Source of the DNA: Oscillospiraceae bacterium
Lineage (GTDB): Bacteria > Bacillota_A > Clostridia > Oscillospirales > Ruminococcaceae
Assembly: GCA_017523995.1 (NCBI GenBank)
Contig: JAFWUX010000182.1
Span: forward strand, 36,638-100,637
DNA length: 64,000 nucleotides
Direction of reading: 5' to 3'
This document shows positions 16,900-26,489 of the stretch, one piece after another. The position numbers and the translations under genes are program-made. Within the stretch, counting starts at the first letter, position 1. Each line of letters begins with the position of its first letter. Below the pieces are notes generated by a model that searched no databases, was not told where the DNA came from, and saw only the letters and a list, made by a program, of their open reading frames with translations.

Positions 16900-18405
16900 T
16901 TACTTGTTCGGGAGCTGCAAAATCGCGTCCCATGCATCTCTTGCAGAGATGTCCGAATTCTTGAGCTTCGAGCTGACATAATACTGCAGGATCAGCTGTG
17001 CATCCGCAATATCGACCATGCCGTTGCCGTCTACATCGGCGATTCCCGCAGGCAGTGCAGCGGTCTCATCCGCATTGCTCTGAACCATTGCGGTCTTCAT
17101 GTAGGCATTCATGACCATGATCGCATCCATCGGATCGGTGCTGCCGTCTTCATTGACATCGCCGAGATGCTCCCAGTCCACAGTCTCCACGCAGATCTCA
17201 TAGTCATAGCGGACATTGCCCTTCTGCGCGGTAATGACCGCCCTGCCCGGCTTTCTGGTGACCGCAATGCCGTCCCAGATCAGCACGGCGACTTCCGGAT
17301 CGCTGGTGCTCCATGTAAACTGCTCTGCGTTTGCGAGCGGCAGGAAAATGGGCGTATCCACGCCGTATTCATAGATGACATCCGTGCTCACCGATACCGG
17401 CTCCGTCTCGGTGCTGACCGGTTCCGCAGCAGGCAGCGCTGTTGAAGTGGCTGCCGCGGTGGTCGGAGCGGTTGTTGCGGCGGTTGTTGTGGTGGTCGCG
17501 GCGGTGGTGGTTGTGGTTGTTGTGGTAGTGGTAGTTGTTGTGGTTGTAGTCGTGGTGGTAGTAGTTGTTGTGGTTGTGGTGGTGCTGGTGGTAGTCGTCG
17601 CGGCTGCCGTCTTTGTTGTGACAGCAGGCACGGTATACGCGGTGTTGACCTCACCCAGCATACCGCTGCCGGTGCTGAAACTCATGCCGTACATCGACTT
17701 GTAAACGGATGCATCCGGCTGAATGACCTGACAGATGCCGCGGTTTTTACCGGTTGTGAAGCGGTTGTTGAACCGTTCATAGGTGAATGTATTGAGCTCG
17801 ATGGCGCCCTGCCCGTTGGCATTGCCCTCGAGGATTGTAATCGTGGTGTCGGTGTAGCCGAGCAGGATCATCGAGTGACCTGCACTGCCGTTGAAGCTGA
17901 GGTCATAGTTTGCAGTGGTGCGGATATAAGCACCCGGCATGACCTTGTTTGCGTAGAGCAGTTCCGGCGTCAACTCCCGGACGCCGCTGAGCACATTGCG
18001 GAGCAGCTCTGTATCGCTGCCGCCGTTTGCCGGCATAGCGCCGAACAGAACGCTGTAAACGCCCTGCGCGTAGATGTAGCACTGCATTCCGCTCCAGCCG
18101 TATCCGTTGGCATTGACGAAGTACGTCTGCCATGTGTTCAGCGCGGAGCCGACCGGCAGCGAGACCGGTGTAGTCAGTGCGTAATCGGCATAGACACCGC
18201 AGTTTCCCGCGATGATTGCCTGTACCTTCGCTGCAAAGGATGCAGAATCGGTGTACTGTGTACCCGCGGGCGTAACAGCCTCCGCAGATACGGTTGCGAG
18301 TCCGGCAGCGGATACCGGAGCACCGGCGACCGGTGCGGCAATGATTCCCGGCAGCATACAGCACATGGCTGCGGCGGCCAGAATCCGTTTCATTTGTTCT
18401 CTCAT
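16900..18405 (-). CDS. Secreted cysteine-peptidase-like protein with poly-Thr linker and dockerin
   Basis: Extracellular protein of 501 aa. After a signal peptide (about 1-34) comes a papain/CHAP-like domain (about 45-245) with a candidate nucleophile Cys in GMQCYIYAQGV, a His in AGHSMILLGY and Asn/Glu in EGNANGQG. Next is a linker with several dozen nearly uninterrupted Thr residues, a bacterial Ig-like (BIG2-type) domain (FTWSTSDPEVAVLIWDGIAV), and a type I dockerin with two calcium loops, GDVNEDGSTDPMDA and ADVDGNGMVDIADA. Substrate (peptidoglycan or protein) unknown. Its promoter at 18604-18632 gives an unusually long leader of about 190 nt. Confidence 0.82.
   Translation of the reverse strand: MREQMKRILAAAAMCCMLPGIIAAPVAGAPVSAAGLATVSAEAVTPAGTQYTDSASFAAKVQAIIAGNCGVYADYALTTPVSLPVGSALNTWQTYFVNANGYGWSGMQCYIYAQGVYSVLFGAMPANGGSDTELLRNVLSGVRELTPELLYANKVMPGAYIRTTANYDLSFNGSAGHSMILLGYTDTTITILEGNANGQGAIELNTFTYERFNNRFTTGKNRGICQVIQPDASVYKSMYGMSFSTGSGMLGEVNTAYTVPAVTTKTAAATTTTSTTTTTTTTTTTTTTTTTTTTTTTTTTTAATTTTTAATTAPTTAAATSTALPAAEPVSTETEPVSVSTDVIYEYGVDTPIFLPLANAEQFTWSTSDPEVAVLIWDGIAVTRKPGRAVITAQKGNVRYDYEICVETVDWEHLGDVNEDGSTDPMDAIMVMNAYMKTAMVQSNADETAALPAGIADVDGNGMVDIADAQLILQYYVSSKLKNSDISARDAWDAILQLPNK
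17467..17612 (-). repeat. Low-complexity Thr-codon tract
   Basis: Run of ACN codons (seen on the plus strand as gtt/gtg/gtc/gta/gcg) coding for the poly-Thr linker. Codon choice varies, so it is selected at protein level rather than being a pure microsatellite, but length changes between strains are likely. Confidence 0.85.
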
Positions 18406-18603
18406 GGGTTCGGTTACCTTCTCTTTCCTGGGCTTGTACTGATTGTTTCGGTCAGTTGCAGGTGGTCCCGATCATTCCCTCTGTCTATTTAATTATGTTC
18501 CTGGTCAATGGCCAATTGGATTGCAGTTACTGTTCTTGTTTGTATTATCTGTATCTCTGTTTTTGTATCAGGATGCACTTCCGGATTGCCGGAGCGCATC
18601 CCC

Positions 18604-18632
18604 ATTATAGCAGATTATTACAAATCTGTCAA
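18604..18632 (-). promoter_or_regulatory. Consensus sigma-A promoter of the 16900-18405 gene
   Basis: Perfect TTGACA (18632-18627), 17 nt, perfect TATAAT (18609-18604) on the minus strand. The transcript would start about 190 nt before the ATG. Confidence 0.9.
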
Positions 18633-18967
18633 GTATTGGTTTCAGCGTGTAACCGTCCGGCAGCAAGAAAAGCCTGTTTCAGATTCGGCGATTTACCTTG
18701 AATTTGCGTTAAAACTTGTGCATCCCTTACAAATCGGCGCTCTCATTTTTTCGCAGTTCGCCAAAATCCGGCGCCTAAAAAGTTACAGCCGGTTACAAAG
18801 CGGTTACAGAGAACCGCAAAAGAGGATACAATCCGACAGCCAAAGAACATTATCGGACAGTATATTTTGTGCGATATTATACATTCTGTTCAATTTTGTC
18901 CGATTTTCTCATGCAATCCGCAGTGAAAATCGCATTTTGGTTACAGACAAGCCGACGGCAGAGAGCC

Positions 18968-19019
18968 GAAAAAAAAAGAAAGCCGCCAAGTCACGCAATA
19001 CGCGGATTCGGCAGCTTTC
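18968..19019 (-). terminator. Terminator of the MoxR/DUF58/transglutaminase operon
   Basis: Minus-strand stem GAAAGCTGCC (19019-19010) / GGCGGCTTTC (18987-18978) then an uninterrupted T run (18977-18969). Confidence 0.88.
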
Positions 19020-19053
19020 TAATATCAATACACAAATGAACAGCGCAGCATTT

Positions 19054-21561
19054 TTAATCCGTCGGAGACGCCGCTTTTTTCGCAGATCTGCGTGCGGCTT
19101 TTTCGGCTTTGCGGTGCTGTCTGCAGGCGGGTTTCCAGGCATCATATGCCGCACAGTAAACGCGGTAGACACGGTCCGCGGTTTCGGCATCGCAGCGCTC
19201 AGCATAAACGGCAGATTCAAATCCGCTGAGCAGCTCATTCAGATCCAGCTGCAGAAACGCAGATTTCTCCGCGCAGAGTGTCCGCGCCGTTTCCGCCGGA
19301 TCCGCATGCCACTGCCTGCGCAGTCTTGCAAACGCCTCCGTGACGGCTGCCGCATCGCGGTTTCTGCGGAATTTGCGCCGGAACAGCTTTTCGCGCAGCA
19401 TCGGGATCAGCCACTTCAGCAGCAGAAGCAGCACCAGTGCCGCCCCGAACAGGATCAGTCCGGAATACTGCAGCGTTGCAAGAATGTTGACCTTGGTCTT
19501 CTGCGCGTCGATCACATTGCCGGAGGTCGCATCAAGCATCATCCAGCCGTAGCCGGGCGTATAGACATCGACAAATGCGTGACCGTGATCGGTTGTGATG
19601 ACATAATCATACTGACCGCGAGTCAGCCGGTTATCCGGCTCACTCATCTGGTATCCCTCAACATAACGCACGGTCAGACCGGCGGCGCGGCAGAGCTCGG
19701 TCATCGCACTTGCATATTCATAGCAGACGCCGATTTTTGTATCCAGCAGGAAGGTCTCGACGTTCTCCGCATCGGATTTTCGATAATCCAGCGAGTATAC
19801 AAAATCCTCGCCGAACCGCAGATAATCGCGGATCGCCATTGCCTTGTCATAATCGGACTCCAGCCCGTCTGTCAGTTGCTCAGCCAGTTCACGAACTCGC
19901 TCCGGTGTCTGACTTTCTTTCTCGCATTCCGCACTATATTCCGCTGCAAACTCGGCCGCACGCAGCGCATCCTCCAGAATTGCATGTGCCGCCGGATCAT
20001 CCGACATCCGCTGCATTGCATCCGAAAGCAAACGAATCCAGGTTTCATTATGAACCGAATGCATCAGCGTCTGTGCCGTTTCAGTGCCGGCATAACGCTC
20101 CGAGAGATAATCCAGCGTGTAGCTCTCACCGAGATACATTGTGTCCGAATAGCGGAAGAGCACACCGCTCCGATTCATGTAAGCCCGGACACGATCATTC
20201 AAATAGTTGAAGATCTCTGCATTCTTCACATGCAGCGGCGCCGGGAATACCATGAATTTTCCGTATGTCGCTGATTCCACTTTCAGTTGGTAATAATATT
20301 CATCAAAGGACTCTTCCGGTAATGCGGCAAACATTTCGAGATCATAGGTCTTTGCAAAATCCGGATCGCGCTTTGCAAGCTGCCAAAGCACAGACGCGAT
20401 CTCTGCCGGATCAGCGGTCTCTGAAAGTGTCTGAAAGTTTCCGGAAGCGACATATCCGGGATCATTTATCTCCGGCATCCTATCGTAGCCGGAAGCATAC
20501 CAGGAATCAGTTTCATAATCGTAGTTACTGTAAGTGCGAATCCGCAGATTCAACGGCTCTTTGTTGGACGCATAAAAGAGTGTACGTCTGTAATCGAAGT
20601 TGTTATAATTGCCGCCGTCCGAACTGTCAGAGAACGCGCTGATCGCATTCATAAGTACATCCGAGAGTGCGGAGAAATCAAGCAGCGAGTCAAAGATGGC
20701 ACGGTCCGCTTCCACCTGGGGCTTCGGGATCACAAGGATCAGAATTGTCGCCGCCGCCATGAAGATGCCCGCCGCATTGAAGAACGTGCCGTCAAGCAGC
20801 TCAGGCTTGACCTTGGCATAGGCGGACTTTTTCTGCGGCATTGATAGCCTGCTGACAGCATCCGGCTCATATTTCTGCACAACCTCGGAATCTTCGCCGT
20901 GTGCCTGCCGGCAGTAGATCATGACGGCAAAATAGCACACCAGCAGAATAATGATCGAGGGTACCGGCATCGTCTCATTTTCCTTTGCGTAAATCGCAAA
21001 CGGAAAAATCATGACAACAAAGGACATCAGCACACGATAGCGCACAAGCGTATAATAATAGGCCGTAGTCGCAGTGAACAGGGTAAAAAGCGTAAACAAC
21101 GAGAGCGTGTAGCCGAGATACTCCGTTGAGAAAAGTCGCATCGCCATACTGAGTGTCTCTGCATCGGCGCCCTCATAGGCGGTGGTGGTCAGAACGGACT
21201 GCGGCGTCAGGAACCAGACCAGAAAGTCCAGCTGCCTGTTCGAATCAGACGGCGCAAAGGGCGGCATATCCTGACCTATCTGTATCAGCACAGCCGCGAC
21301 TGCGACAAACGCCGCACCGGTCATGACATACGCAATGCCGCCGATGAACGGATGCTTCTTGACATAATCGAACAGCCGGAACAGCGGCGCCTGAATCAGC
21401 AGCGAGAGCAGAATCCAGAGCCATGTCAGCTTCGGCGCATAGTGATAAAAGATACCGGCGACAATTGTCACCGAAAAGAGCAGCGGAATCCGCTTGGGCT
21501 GAATCAGCCGCCGCAGAACCGGATGCTCCGCAATAAAGGTGTTGATTTTCAATGTTCTCAC
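19054..21561 (-). CDS. Membrane-bound transglutaminase-like protein
   Basis: Protein of 835 aa with five to six N-terminal membrane helices (about residues 25-230), another near 275, a large extracytoplasmic region, and a transglutaminase-like core with Cys at about 613 (GVCYEYASA), His in GHAFVDVY and Asp in LDATSG, then a last membrane helix (FGAALVLLLLLKWLI) and a basic cytoplasmic tail. Such proteins, encoded with MoxR and DUF58 partners as here, are thought to be protease- or cross-linking-like factors at the cell surface. The last residues SPTD and the stop are made from the edge of the dispersed repeat (see findings). Confidence 0.9.
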   Translation of the reverse strand: MRTLKINTFIAEHPVLRRLIQPKRIPLLFSVTIVAGIFYHYAPKLTWLWILLSLLIQAPLFRLFDYVKKHPFIGGIAYVMTGAAFVAVAAVLIQIGQDMPPFAPSDSNRQLDFLVWFLTPQSVLTTTAYEGADAETLSMAMRLFSTEYLGYTLSLFTLFTLFTATTAYYYTLVRYRVLMSFVVMIFPFAIYAKENETMPVPSIIILLVCYFAVMIYCRQAHGEDSEVVQKYEPDAVSRLSMPQKKSAYAKVKPELLDGTFFNAAGIFMAAATILILVIPKPQVEADRAIFDSLLDFSALSDVLMNAISAFSDSSDGGNYNNFDYRRTLFYASNKEPLNLRIRTYSNYDYETDSWYASGYDRMPEINDPGYVASGNFQTLSETADPAEIASVLWQLAKRDPDFAKTYDLEMFAALPEESFDEYYYQLKVESATYGKFMVFPAPLHVKNAEIFNYLNDRVRAYMNRSGVLFRYSDTMYLGESYTLDYLSERYAGTETAQTLMHSVHNETWIRLLSDAMQRMSDDPAAHAILEDALRAAEFAAEYSAECEKESQTPERVRELAEQLTDGLESDYDKAMAIRDYLRFGEDFVYSLDYRKSDAENVETFLLDTKIGVCYEYASAMTELCRAAGLTVRYVEGYQMSEPDNRLTRGQYDYVITTDHGHAFVDVYTPGYGWMMLDATSGNVIDAQKTKVNILATLQYSGLILFGAALVLLLLLKWLIPMLREKLFRRKFRRNRDAAAVTEAFARLRRQWHADPAETARTLCAEKSAFLQLDLNELLSGFESAVYAERCDAETADRVYRVYCAAYDAWKPACRQHRKAEKAARRSAKKAASPTD

Positions 21562-21585
21562 CAGATTTCTCTTTGGAGTCTGCCT

Positions 21586-22881
21586 TTATGTTTCGCCGCC
21601 AGCCTGCACAAGCCGGCGGTCAGCGGTCACGAGCCAGAGCGAGCCGTTCTTCGGCACGGCGCTGAACTGCGCCTCCTGCTCCGGCACAACGAGATACAGC
21701 AGCGTCGGGAATGCTTCCAGCATCGCAGCGGTTTCCGCGCCTGCGTTTGCCGAAAAATAGAGCAGCACACTGCCCGTCTCCTGCATCAGGGCAGGCGGCA
21801 GCGGCGACAGATTCCCGAGCTCTGCCGCGGAACGGAATCCGCCGCGCAGCAGATTGACCGCTTCGACCGCGAGCTGTTCGCCGTCATCAATGGAAAAGCT
21901 GCTCCACTCCCCTGCCGCATCGGGATAGCAAAGCTTGCAGGGATAGCCGTAGCGCGCGCAGAGCATCAGAAAGCCCAGCGCGGTCTCGATCAGCTGTTCC
22001 TCCGCGGCAAGTCGCTGCACCATCGGCAGATATCTTGCGTCGCGGCGGAAATCCAGCACAACGGAAAGCCGCGCCAGTGCGATCGGCTCATCCTGCCGCA
22101 CCATCAGATGCCGCCGCTTCGAGGAAAGCTTCCAGTTGATGCGCTTGAGCGAATCGCCGGGGATGTAATCGCGGTGCTCATAGCCCGGCATCGCAGAAGC
22201 GGAATGATTCGGTGTTGCATCGGTTTCCTCATCCGCCGCGGCAACTGCCGTCGAGACAGAGCGGAACAGCGAGGAATTTGTTTTCAGTTCAGGGATTTCA
22301 GGCGTGATCAGCAGGTTCGTGTGAACCTCATCCCTGATCTTCAGCCGGAACATCGCAAAATAATCCGAAATCCGCAGATCGGTCAGCGAAATCTCCCCGC
22401 TGCCGCAGAAATGCGGCTTCAGCAGAATCCGGTATTCGGCAGTCTTCGCCGTGCCCATCGAGAGGCAGAGCGGCAGCGAATCCGGTGCAAGCTGCGCTGC
22501 GCGGAGCTTTTTCCACTTACGGTAGCTCCGCTGATACTGCCCGCGGCTCATCATGCCCTCAACGGGCTTCTGCGGCACGGGCGGCGCCTCCGGATTCAGC
22601 GGATCAAAATGCGCATCCGCATTGAGATTCATCCGCAGAAAGGGCATCGGCAGCACCGTTGCCTTTTCGAGCCGGATCACCGCGGAGACCTGCTGATGCT
22701 TGCCGACCGAATCCGGCAGCACCAGCGAGATTTTCAGATTCCGGCGCGCGATCAGCGTCATGATCACCGAGATCACGGGCATCAGCACCAGAAAACTCAG
22801 CATCATCACGCCGATGTCGCCGTCCATATAGAACATGAACACCAGCGCGATAATGACCGTACAAATATACCCGACCGTCAT
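21586..22881 (-). CDS. DUF58 domain protein
   Basis: Protein of 431 aa with one or two N-terminal membrane helices (TVGYICTVIIALVFMFYM and VMMLSFLVLMPVISVIM), a beta-rich middle, and the DUF58 signature YIPGDSLKRINWKLSSKRRHLMVRQDE around residue 235, followed by a von Willebrand A-like fold. It overlaps the moxR stop by 4 nt and is 24 nt from the transglutaminase start, so the three are one operon. Partner of MoxR in a putative chaperone or surface-maturation system; the biochemical role is not established. Confidence 0.92.
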   Translation of the reverse strand: MTVGYICTVIIALVFMFYMDGDIGVMMLSFLVLMPVISVIMTLIARRNLKISLVLPDSVGKHQQVSAVIRLEKATVLPMPFLRMNLNADAHFDPLNPEAPPVPQKPVEGMMSRGQYQRSYRKWKKLRAAQLAPDSLPLCLSMGTAKTAEYRILLKPHFCGSGEISLTDLRISDYFAMFRLKIRDEVHTNLLITPEIPELKTNSSLFRSVSTAVAAADEETDATPNHSASAMPGYEHRDYIPGDSLKRINWKLSSKRRHLMVRQDEPIALARLSVVLDFRRDARYLPMVQRLAAEEQLIETALGFLMLCARYGYPCKLCYPDAAGEWSSFSIDDGEQLAVEAVNLLRGGFRSAAELGNLSPLPPALMQETGSVLLYFSANAGAETAAMLEAFPTLLYLVVPEQEAQFSAVPKNGSLWLVTADRRLVQAGGET

Positions 22882-23819
22882 TTTGCAGATTCCATCGGCA
22901 CGGGAACAGAGGCGAGCACATCCGCGATCACCGCGCGGGAATCGCCCTGCTGTGCCTTGCCCTTCGGGGAGAGGATCAGTCTGTGCGCGAGCACGCTCTC
23001 CGTCATCTGCTTGACATCATCCGGCAGCGTGTAGTCTCTGCCGGAGAGGAATGCGTTTGCCTTTGCCGCCTTATAGAGCGCAATCGAGCCGCGCGGCGAT
23101 GCACCGAGCGTCAGCGCCTCGTGCTTTCTTGTTGCGGCAACAATCTGCAGGATGTAGCGCCGGACGGCATCGCTGACGAACACCGATTCGACCTCACTCT
23201 GCAGCTTGAGGATATCCTCCGGATGCAGCGCCGCCTCCTTGATGTTCTCGAGCGGATTGTGATGCTCCGTGCGCGTCAGAATCTGCATTTCCTCCTCCTC
23301 GCTCGGATAGCCCATGCTCACGCGCATGAAGAAGCGGTCCATCTGCGCTTCGGGCAGGTGATAGGTACCGTAGGTCTCGACAGGGTTCTGCGTCGCGAGC
23401 ACCATAAACGGCTGCGGCAGCTTGTGCGTCACGCCGTCAATCGAAATCTGATGCTCCTCCATGACCTCGAGCAGTGCAGACTGCACCTTCGGGGAGGCAC
23501 GGTTGATTTCATCCGCGAGCAGGAAGTTGCACATTGCGGCACCTGCGCGGTATTCGAGTTCAAAGGTTGTCTGGTTGACCATCGAATAACCGGTGATATC
23601 CGAGGGCATGACGTCCGGCGTCAGCTGGATACGGTTGAAGCTGCCGCCGATCGAGCGCGAGAGGGCAGCCGCGAGCTGCGTCTTGCCGACGCCCGGAACG
23701 TCCTCAATCAGAATATGACCGTTGCAGAGCAATCCGGCGATGACGCAGCGGATGACCTGCTCTTTTCCGACGATTACGCTGCCGATGCTCTCGGTCAGCT
23801 TCTGAATATCTGCATGCAT
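22878..23819 (-). CDS. MoxR-family AAA+ ATPase
   Basis: AAA+ ATPase of 313 aa. Walker A is at 41-48 (VPGVGKTQ), Walker B LADEINRASPKVQSALLE with ATQNPVETYGTYHLPEAQMDRF (sensor and MoxR signature), and the C-terminal lid domain with GASPRGSIALYKAAKA. MoxR proteins act as chaperones that activate or assemble partner complexes, commonly with DUF58/VWA proteins as encoded next here. ATG with gagagga site. Confidence 0.95.
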   Translation of the reverse strand: MHADIQKLTESIGSVIVGKEQVIRCVIAGLLCNGHILIEDVPGVGKTQLAAALSRSIGGSFNRIQLTPDVMPSDITGYSMVNQTTFELEYRAGAAMCNFLLADEINRASPKVQSALLEVMEEHQISIDGVTHKLPQPFMVLATQNPVETYGTYHLPEAQMDRFFMRVSMGYPSEEEEMQILTRTEHHNPLENIKEAALHPEDILKLQSEVESVFVSDAVRRYILQIVAATRKHEALTLGASPRGSIALYKAAKANAFLSGRDYTLPDDVKQMTESVLAHRLILSPKGKAQQGDSRAVIADVLASVPVPMESAK

Positions 23820-23856
23820 ATTGTAATCCTCTCAGAAAATGAATATAGATATTTTT

Positions 23857-23885
23857 ATTATACCACAAGATATACAAAAACGCAA
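23857..23885 (-). promoter_or_regulatory. Promoter of the moxR operon
   Basis: Minus strand TTGCGT (23885-23880), 17 nt, TATAAT (23862-23857), leader about 35 nt. Confidence 0.75.
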
Positions 23886-23911
23886 GAGAAAGATTGCAGT
23901 TCACGGGTAAA

Positions 23912-23949
23912 TATAGAAAAAGAGGACAGAACGAAATCTTCTGTCCTCC
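23912..23949 (-). terminator. Terminator of the second LRR-dockerin gene
   Basis: Minus-strand stem GAGGACAGAA / TTCTGTCCTC (23948-23922) then TTTTTC. Confidence 0.9.
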
Positions 23950-23962
23950 TTCACGGATCGGT

Positions 23963-24991
23963 TCATGCCTCGCCGCATTTTTTGAGAAAAGCCGTCACAT
24001 CGAGCATCGTCGCCAGTCCGTCGCCGTCATAATCCGGCGTATGATTGATGATTCCTTCAATCTGCGCGTCGGTCAGAGCAGAATCCTCTGCAACAAACCG
24101 TGCCAGCAATACAGCGTCTGCTATGGTGGTCTCATTGTCACCGTTGTAATCGCCGCGGAGCGGTGCTTCCGGCGCGGATATTTCTTCAAATGTCTGGCTG
24201 AAAAATTCCGCGTAAGCCTGCGCAGAAGAACCGGCATAACCGCGGATCACGGTTGTTTTCGGAACCATTCTTCTGAATTCATCGTAATCAATTTTGCATT
24301 CCGGATTCAGGATCGTGATCGTCTTCAGACCGGTGCAGTCGATAAACACGCATGCATCAATTTCTGCAACATCTGCCGGAATCGTGATCTCTGCCATTTT
24401 GCTGCAAAATGCAAAGGCATTCACGCCGATGCTTGTGACATTTTCCGGAATTGTGAATGCTGTCAGACCGGAGCATCCGTAAAAGGCATAATCGCCGATC
24501 CCTGTGATGCCGTCCGGCAGATCAATCTCCGTCAAACCGGAGCAGCCCTGAAAGGTCAGCTTTGCAATACTTTTGACGCCCGCCGGAACCGTAACAGATT
24601 TCAGAGCGGTGCAGCCGTAAAAGACGCTTTCTCCGATGCCGGTGACACTCTCCGGAATTGTGACAGCTTCCAATCCGGAACAGCCGTCAAATGCGTTCTT
24701 TCCGATGTATGTGACCCCGTCAGAGATCACAGCCGTCTTGATATTCTTTTTCTGCGCCTTCCACGGAACAGGTGCATCGTCCGTGTAATCTGCCATATCA
24801 CCCTCGCCGGAGATTGTCAGCGTTCCATCGCTGTCGAGCGTCCATGTGCAGTTCTCGCCGCAGGTGTCGCTTGATTCCGCAGCGCTTGCGGTGATCGCAG
24901 ACCGCAGCAAAGGCGTACTCTGCGGCAGTGCGCAGCCAGTGACAGCAGCCGCAGCTAGGATGCTGATGATGCGTATTTTTGTGAGTTTCAT
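23963..24991 (-). CDS. BspA-type LRR lipoprotein with C-terminal dockerin
   Basis: Surface protein of 342 aa. The N-terminus MKLTKIRIISILAAAAVTGC ends in a fair lipobox (VTGC), so it may be lipid-anchored; a signal peptidase I site further on (ASA) is the alternative. It has about six LRR_5 repeats (YIGKNAFDGCSGLEAVTIPESV pattern, about 70-250) and a two-loop dockerin, GDYNGDNETTIADA and PDYDGDGLATMLDV. The ATG at 24991 follows ggagg; the 41-residue extension contains the promoter. A dockerin on a lipoprotein would be unusual because dockerins normally belong to free secreted enzymes. Confidence 0.85.
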   Translation of the reverse strand: MKLTKIRIISILAAAAVTGCALPQSTPLLRSAITASAAESSDTCGENCTWTLDSDGTLTISGEGDMADYTDDAPVPWKAQKKNIKTAVISDGVTYIGKNAFDGCSGLEAVTIPESVTGIGESVFYGCTALKSVTVPAGVKSIAKLTFQGCSGLTEIDLPDGITGIGDYAFYGCSGLTAFTIPENVTSIGVNAFAFCSKMAEITIPADVAEIDACVFIDCTGLKTITILNPECKIDYDEFRRMVPKTTVIRGYAGSSAQAYAEFFSQTFEEISAPEAPLRGDYNGDNETTIADAVLLARFVAEDSALTDAQIEGIINHTPDYDGDGLATMLDVTAFLKKCGEA

Positions 24992-25052
24992 GGGAGTACC
25001 TCCGTTTATATGAAAGCTGCTGCGTGAAATTGCAGAATGTGCAGTTACCATA

Positions 25053-25081
25053 ATCATACCATGTTTGACCATGCTTGTCAA
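25053..25081 (-). promoter_or_regulatory. Promoter of the second LRR-dockerin gene
   Basis: Minus strand TTGACA (25081-25076), 17 nt, TATGAT (25058-25053); leader about 55 nt. It overlaps the T run of the dnaJ terminator. Confidence 0.85.
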
Positions 25082-25124
25082 GATACAAAAAACTGCCGGA
25101 TCTGCATGACACAAATCCGGACAG
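25081..25124 (-). terminator. Terminator of dnaJ
   Basis: Minus-strand stem CTGTCCGGAT / ATCCGGCAG (25124-25093) then TTTTTTGTATCTT. Confidence 0.88.
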
Positions 25125-25139
25125 CTTCATTCTGTTTTA

Positions 25140-25266
25140 TCATAAACATGGGATTCCAAAGGGACAATATCCCTTTGGCAGGGTTTGGGGGCTCGATGTT
25201 TGCGCAGCAAACTCGACACAGCGCAGCGCGGAGCGCCCCATTATCAATCCGTCGGAGACACCGCTT
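25140..25266 (-). repeat. Dispersed intergenic repeat copy after dnaJ
   Basis: Minus strand, next to the dnaJ stop: GGTGTCTCCGACGGATTGAT, AATGGGGCGC, an insertion-like stretch with CGCGCTGCGCTG, then CCAAAGGG/CCCTTTGG hairpin and CCCATGTTTATGA. Confidence 0.8.
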
Positions 25267-26418
25267 TCACTGCTTGCCGCCGATGATATCCTTGAGCTTT
25301 TTGAAGAAATTGTCGCGCTTGGAATAATTCTTCGATTCCAGCGAAGCCTCGAGCTGCTGGAGCAGATCCTTCTGCTTCTTGTTCAGACCCTTCGGCACTT
25401 CGACAAACACCTTGACATACTGGTCGCCGCGGTCGGTGCGCTGCAGCTTCTTGACGCCCTTGCCCTTGAGGCGGAACACCGTGCCCGTCTGCGTGCCCTC
25501 ACCGATGCGGTACTTGACATTGCCGTCGATGGTCGGCACAACGATCTCGTCGCCGAGCACCGCCTGCGCATAGGTAATCGGGATATCGCAGTGGATATCA
25601 TAGCCCTCGCGCTGGAAGATCGGATGCGGCTTGACGTTGATCCCGACAATCAGGTTGCCGGAAGGTCCGCCGTTGACGCCCGCATCGCCCATGCCCGGTA
25701 CGCGGATTGCGGTTCCGTCATCAATACCGGCAGGGATATCGACATTCAGGCTCTTGTTGACGCGCACTCTGCCTGCGCCGCGGCACTTCTGGCAGGGGCT
25801 CTTGATGATCTTGCCCTTGCCGCCGCAGTGCGGACAGGTTTTTGTCGAGGAGATCATGCCGAACGGGGTGCGCTGCATCGTCTTGACCGAGCCGCGTCCC
25901 TGGCAGTCCGGACAGACCTCAGAGCCGGAATCGCCTGCGCTGCCGCTGCCGTGGCAGTCGGGGCAGGTCTCCATGCGCTGAATCTGGACATTCTGCGATT
26001 TGCCGTTGCAGGCGTCCATAAATTCGAGCGTGACGCTTGTCTGCAGATCTCTGCCCTGCCGCGGTGCATTCGGATTGTTCATCCGGGTGCCGCCGCCGAA
26101 CATGCCGCCCATGCCGCCGAACAGACTCTCCAGAATCTCGCTGACATCGGAGAATCCGCCGGCATCCGCACCGGCGCCCATACCGCCGTTTTCAAATGCG
26201 GCATGGCCGTACTGATCGTACATCTGGCGCTTTTCCTGATTGGAGAGCACCTCATAAGCCTCGGTGATCTCCTTGAATTTATCCTCACAGGTCGGATCGT
26301 CCGGATGCAGATCCGGATGATACTTTCTCGCGAGCTGACGGTAAGCCTTTTTCAGCTCCTCGTCCGTCGCAGATCTGCTGACGCCCAGTACCTCATAATA
26401 ATCTCTTTTGTCAGCCAT
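25267..26418 (-). CDS. dnaJ: Chaperone protein DnaJ
   Basis: Hsp40 co-chaperone that stimulates DnaK ATPase; 383 aa. The J domain (HPD in [10 protein letters not shown]) is at residues 5-70, then a Gly-rich region, four CxxCxGxG zinc repeats ([32 protein letters not shown]), and the C-terminal substrate-binding domains. The ATG at 26418 ([13 protein letters not shown]) follows aaaggg. It has its own likely promoter (26490-26518) besides read-through from dnaK. Confidence 0.97.
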   Translation of the reverse strand: MADKRDYYEVLGVSRSATDEELKKAYRQLARKYHPDLHPDDPTCEDKFKEITEAYEVLSNQEKRQMYDQYGHAAFENGGMGAGADAGGFSDVSEILESLFGGMGGMFGGGTRMNNPNAPRQGRDLQTSVTLEFMDACNGKSQNVQIQRMETCPDCHGSGSAGDSGSEVCPDCQGRGSVKTMQRTPFGMISSTKTCPHCGGKGKIIKSPCQKCRGAGRVRVNKSLNVDIPAGIDDGTAIRVPGMGDAGVNGGPSGNLIVGINVKPHPIFQREGYDIHCDIPITYAQAVLGDEIVVPTIDGNVKYRIGEGTQTGTVFRLKGKGVKKLQRTDRGDQYVKVFVEVPKGLNKKQKDLLQQLEASLESKNYSKRDNFFKKLKDIIGGKQ

Positions 26419-26489
26419 ATATTCTACACCCTTTCGTGTGATCTTTGATTCCTTTGTGCAAAACCGGCGCCGGCGCACAAATCCTGACC

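Larger units (their letters stand above)
18406..19053. other. Gene-free region of about 650 bp
   Basis: Holds the long leader and promoter of the dockerin gene at one end and the transglutaminase-operon terminator at the other. From 18640 to 18960 it is AT-richer than its neighbours, with repeated ggttaca words (18785-18813, 18938), but I see no credible gene or known RNA there. Confidence 0.7.

Noticed and set aside
18508..20274. Plus-strand open frame of 588 codons
   Set aside because: It runs opposite the transglutaminase gene, crosses its terminator, and has no ribosome site or recognisable domain.
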